A stretch of 64,000 nt of DNA. It comes from Brachionus rotundiformis. Its lineage: Eukaryota; Rotifera; Eurotatoria; Ploima; Brachionidae. Both the position numbers and the translations under genes were made by a program. The DNA lies in contig JAESIW010000157.1 of assembly GCA_016802295.1 (NCBI GenBank), positions 739,951 to 803,950 of the forward strand, in the 5' to 3' direction. Positions 60,129 through 64,000 of this stretch are shown piece after piece; the stretch's first letter is position 1, and each line of letters starts with the position of its first letter. The notes beneath the pieces were generated by a model. The model did not search any database. It worked only from the letters and a program-made list of their open reading frames with translations, and was not told the origin of the DNA.

Positions 60129-62130
60129 TCACAAATGATTATTATTGGTGCTAATAAATTCCAAAAATTGATCTGAGCAGACGATACCAAAAATATCTCC
60201 TTTGTGTATATTTAAATCTATGTACAAATGTTTTTATATAATTTAATATAATTTAATTTTAAAATAATTACTTTTTTGTTCATTTAATATAATTGCATAG
60301 CCTTCAGAGTCCAAAGAACACTGTAATTTTTTAAGTTTATCAGCTGAAGCAATAGTTACATAACGGTCCAGAGCAGCTTTGGACACTGGATCACTTGGAG
60401 CGATTGCGCCTAGAACTAGCTTGTTCATTATATTTTTTTTACTGATAACATTTTTCAAAATTCTATAAAAATAGTAATTAAAAACAAAATTTCGATTATA
60501 TAAACTTACCCATCATCGAATTGAAGCAACAAATCTATTGATTTATTTTTGAAAATTTGAATCGCTTTCGAACAACTAACAGAATCATCCACAATGTACT
60601 CATCAATTGGTTTTAGAATATTTTTAATTTGATTTGTAGCCAGTGAAGCCCACCAAGGTTCATTTTCAGCCAAAACAGGTTCCATAAATCCTCTTGTTAT
60701 CATCCATTCGTCACTCAAATATTTAGTCCTTAATAAAAATTTGGATAAATAATTTTTCTTTTAAATAAAATTATCATCTACATGTAGTTTCTAATTGAGT
60801 CTGGAAGGATAACAACTGCATTTTGTCCTTCTTTAAGCCCAAATTTTTTAATAGCTTCAATGGCACAATATGTTGCCGAACCGCTTGAGCCTCCACATAG
60901 AATACCTTCTCTCTTAATCAGCTGTCTTGAGGCCAAAAATGACTCTTTATCCACTGACTTGAACCAATAATCCACATGCTTTCTATCGAGAACAGTTGGC
61001 AAAAAGTCGTAGCCGATTCCCTCGACTTCATAAAAACCGGATCCTGAAAATTCATTCAAATTATCTGGCAATGCGAGTAAAGAGCCAACAGGATCAACAC
61101 CAATTACAACACATTGGGGACATTTTTCCTTAATTTTACGCGCAATACCGCAAATAGTGCCTCCGGTACCAGCTGCAGAAACTACCAAATCAACTTTTCC
61201 ATTTAATTGATTTACTATTTCCTCGGCAGTTCCATCATAATGCGCCAAAGGATTATAAGCATTTGTATATTGGTCCAAAATAAATGCAGATCCAGGCTTT
61301 TCAGCATTTAAGCGTTCTTTAATTCTTTGCGCTTCACTTATGTGCGAATTTGGAGCATCAAATGCAGCACTAGTAGGAGTTCTAATTATGGTAGCTCCTA
61401 AGGCTTTCAAAACGTCATTCTAATTAAATTTTAAATTAATTTTTCCTTTAGGTGAACAAATCAAAGTCACTTTTTCTTTCGACATTTTTTCAGGCATCAC
61501 CTACAATCAAATTTAATTAATATAAGAAAAAAAAATCAAAAGAAAATATTTACAATTATACATTTATAGCCTTTGACTGCGCAAGTCAAAGCTAGACCAA
61601 TACCTGTGTTACCACTTGTTGGCTCTATGATGTAATCACCAGGTTTAATTTGGCCCATTCTTTCCGCTTCTTCAATCATGCGAATTCCTTCATTTCAATA
61701 TTCTTTAATATAATTTATAACTTTTTTTTCCAATTTTTACCAATTCGGTCTTTAACACTTCCACCTGCATTTAAATATTCACATTTGGCATCTTGAAAAA
61801 GGCATAAATTAATAGATAAATATAATTAAATGAAATAAATCAGTGGTACATAGATTGCAACTAATGCCGTGATCTTTGGATAAATTTTTTAAAAGAACTA
61901 ATGGAGTATTTCCCACCATATCAAGTATACTAGAGCAGGGTGTATTTGAATGTCTCTCTGGCCTATTATGAATTTATTTTTAGAAAAAAATACAATCAAG
62001 TAAATTGGTACTTATTGACATGGTGATGAGGTGACTCTAGTTTTGACTCGGATTCCAATGATTGAACATAGGTACAGCCATGTGGTTTATCAGGTCTGAT
62101 AAAATTCTTCACAGGACATAAATTCGACAT
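60129..62130 (-). CDS. CBS: cystathionine beta-synthase
   Basis: PLP enzyme that joins serine and homocysteine to cystathionine (transsulfuration; also makes H2S). Nine exons on the minus strand: 62012-62130, 61850-61962, 61741-61791, 61554-61687, 61471-61500, 60782-61419, 60510-60728, 60272-60462 and 60129-60217; 1584 bases, 527 residues (human 551). The N-terminal heme ligands of animal CBS are kept: Cys19 (GCTY) and His35 (SPHHH). PLP lysine is Lys91 in NAGGSVKDR; TSGNTGIG and the phosphate-binding GTGGT are present, as is VEGIGYDF. The C-terminal Bateman module that binds S-adenosylmethionine in vertebrates is present but diverged (about 385-527). The 5th exon is only 30 bases. Exon 1's donor is the GTACC at 62011, which keeps SPHHH and the frame. 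Confidence 0.95.
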
Positions 62131-63096
62131 GGTTTGATTTTAATATCTAAGTATTTAACTTTGAACAAATGTGGTAAATTTATAATGAAAAAAATTTCCA
62201 AAAGCAAAGCGAAAAATTATAATACAACAAAAATAATTTGATTTAAAAAAAAAAAACTTAAAATTAAATAAAAGCTTTCCAAGGTATAGAACAATGAGTA
62301 GTGAGACTTGTTTTTCTCTTTAATTTTTACTTAAGTAATTCTCTCTGAACTGGAGTTGTATTTTAAAAAACTTAATACAAAATCAAAAAAATTATGATAA
62401 AACGTGCTTTGCTAAAATGCAAATTAGCTTTTTGGTTCTGAATACATTTGTTTGGCATTAAGAAAATAATAATTTAAGACTTAGATCAAAAACTTTGGCT
62501 AATTTATAAAAAAAAAATCACAACACACCCAATTCAGATCAAACCATTAATGAGAGCTTTTGCATCGCTCCTTTTATTAAGATAAAATCTTAAAAATGAT
62601 AACCAAACTAGACATGAACATCCATTTGACATTTAAAATTTTTTATTGATATGATTCTTGAGGCAATTTTAGGAAATTTTTAATTTATCTATAAAATTAA
62701 TCAATTCTTAAAATTTTAGCATAATTTCATTTTTCTTAAAAGAATATAAATCAATGAATTCATAATTAAAAGCCAAAAAAATTGAAATTCTTTTATGCCT
62801 TTTTAAAACTGTTGCCATCAAATCTACTGCGAACCAAATATTAAAATATTGTTAATGTATTAATTAGAATAAAAATTGAACATGCCCTTTTCTTCCAAAA
62901 ATTAAAAAATAAATAAAACGCTTTTGAGAATAAAGAAATATTAAAAGTAATACGGAAATCAATATTTACCTTTTCAAAATTTTGCTTTAATTCCATGATT
63001 AGGCAAAATAATGTTTTTATATTTTTAAAAATAAAAACACAATTGAGAGCTTTTATGAAAAAAAATTTAATTTTTGTTCTAAGTTTTATTTTGACA
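62131..63096. other. intergenic region between CBS and NAT9
   Basis: About 970 bases, AT-rich. It contains the CBS promoter and the NAT9 3' flank. A nine-codon ATG stretch ending in a donor-like GTAAAT (minus strand, about 62967-62993) has no convincing partner exon. Confidence 0.35.
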
Positions 63097-63723
63097 TTAA
63101 ATTAAGTAATTTTTGTCAACTAAATATTCTTTTGGCAAAATCAAATTTCGACAGCATTTGGCACCAATTTTTAATTCGATCTGATTGAATGCAGTAATTT
63201 TTTTTTCAAATTGAAAACCAATTTTTTTAAACATGTTTATACTTGGCTCATTTTGTTCTGTTATTTTTACCATAAATTCACTAATTTTTGGATCATGTAA
63301 ATAAGTATCGCAATAGGTGATCATCAGACGGATCGATTCAGATCCAAAGCCTAGACCACGATTTTTTTTATCAACAATCATAATTTCTAACTCGCCAATA
63401 TACTTATTCTCCTCATCAAAATCAACACTTAGAAAACAATTCACGTCACCTATCATTGATTCAATCTCTTTAGTTGGGTTATCCATTGAATTACAGGTGT
63501 CATAAAGATCTTTTCTTAAAACTATAAAAGTCAGCTTATCTGAATCATTTTGCCACTTGGATTGCATCTCATATTCTTCTTCCAAAGTGAGAGGCTCCGA
63601 TGCAGTCAAATTTTGTATTTCTTTTATTGACATCCACTCATGGTATTTTGCCACATGATGCTTACGGTATGGAACCAAAATCACTTTTTGACCGACAATT
63701 CTCGTATTTTCATTTAACTTCAT
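63097..63723 (-). CDS. NAT9: N-acetyltransferase 9
   Basis: GNAT-fold acetyltransferase of the NAT9 (MNAT9) family, thought to act on tubulin or microtubule stability in flies and mammals. Single exon, 208 residues (human 207). The N-terminus MKLNENT...VILVPY, the HEWM block, the TASEPLTLEEEYEMQ block and ADKC-like DKLTFIVL match human closely. The acetyl-CoA loop reads RGLGFGSES (R-x2-G-x-G) at about residues 127-135. NEPSINMFKKIGF near the C-terminus is the usual GNAT motif B. The ATG fits the conserved start exactly. Confidence 0.96.
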   Translation of the reverse strand: MKLNENTRIVGQKVILVPYRKHHVAKYHEWMSIKEIQNLTASEPLTLEEEYEMQSKWQNDSDKLTFIVLRKDLYDTCNSMDNPTKEIESMIGDVNCFLSVDFDEENKYIGELEIMIVDKKNRGLGFGSESIRLMITYCDTYLHDPKISEFMVKITEQNEPSINMFKKIGFQFEKKITAFNQIELKIGAKCCRNLILPKEYLVDKNYLI

Positions 63724-64000
63724 TTTAGTTCAGTCGAATATTTTAAATAGAGTCTAAAATGGCATGTATCAAGCGTCATTGTTTGAAAATTTTAAATTAA
63801 TTTTAATATTTAATTTAATTCTAAGTTTAATTTTATTTAAATTTAATATGATATATTTACTAAATTTGTATAAAGAAAGTTTTTTGATACATTTGAATTT
63901 ATAGATTAATAAAAACTTTAAAACCAAAGAAAAATTATTTTTCAGTGCTATTTAGACATTAAAAATAAATTCAAAAATAAAAGGAATTATCGGTTTTAAA
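63724..64000. other. NAT9 upstream region
   Basis: 277 bases of AT-rich DNA to the window end, holding the NAT9 promoter region. Nothing else was recognised. Confidence 0.35.

Noticed and set aside
62967..62993. Possible first exon (nine codons then GTAAAT) on the minus strand upstream of CBS
   Set aside because: No downstream exon in the right phase could be found.
1..64000. tRNA, rRNA or CRISPR-like arrays
   Set aside because: No cloverleaf-like G+C-rich segment, rRNA core or regularly spaced direct repeat was noticed; a covariance-model search would be decisive for small RNAs.

Overview
This is an AT-rich (roughly three quarters A+T) animal nuclear window. Genes are split by many very short GT-AG introns (46-60 bases is typical), lie on both strands, and match bilaterian families. 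The composition, small introns and gene set suggest a small protostome, most likely a monogonont rotifer of the Brachionus type. That assignment is an inference from style, not proof.

Layout from left to right: the 3' end of an unidentified gene (+); an intronless leucine-rich-repeat membrane protein (+) that meets an aldo-keto reductase (-) tail to tail with 3 bases between stop codons; RAB3GAP1 (-); a long gene-poor stretch with a dead non-LTR retrotransposon; a Rap2-like GTPase with a zinc knuckle (+); a type II membrane protein with EGF-like repeats (-) carrying a second retrotransposon copy in its last intron; CD2BP2 (-); DNAJC10/ERdj5 (+); a three-finger KLF/Sp-type factor (+) with a TTAA-flanked MITE in an intron; a 236-base TA-flanked MITE; ZDHHC17/HIP14 (+); a small unidentified three-exon gene (+); retrotransposon 3' tails; a tamalin/CYTIP-like PDZ protein (-); tripeptidyl-peptidase II (+); a short secreted precursor that would yield one amidated peptide (-); cystathionine beta-synthase (-); and NAT9 (-).

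Several genes act in the secretory and vesicle pathway (RAB3GAP1, ZDHHC17, DNAJC10, a tamalin-like scaffold), but nothing in the layout says they are co-regulated; this is an ordinary mosaic of housekeeping and signalling genes. Exon models below were built by eye from splice sites and homology. Each full model sums to a whole number of codons, which supports them.

The most interesting items are: the peptide-hormone-like precursor at 56536-56960, whose exons are too short to stand out as open frames; the Rap2-like protein with a CX2CX4HX4C knuckle before its CAAX box; the EGF-repeat type II protein built of phase-1 exons; a GYF domain lacking its namesake tyrosine; a Met-rich N-terminal extension on ZDHHC17; and two N-gaps flanked by duplicated contig ends that create false duplications, one inside a PDZ domain.
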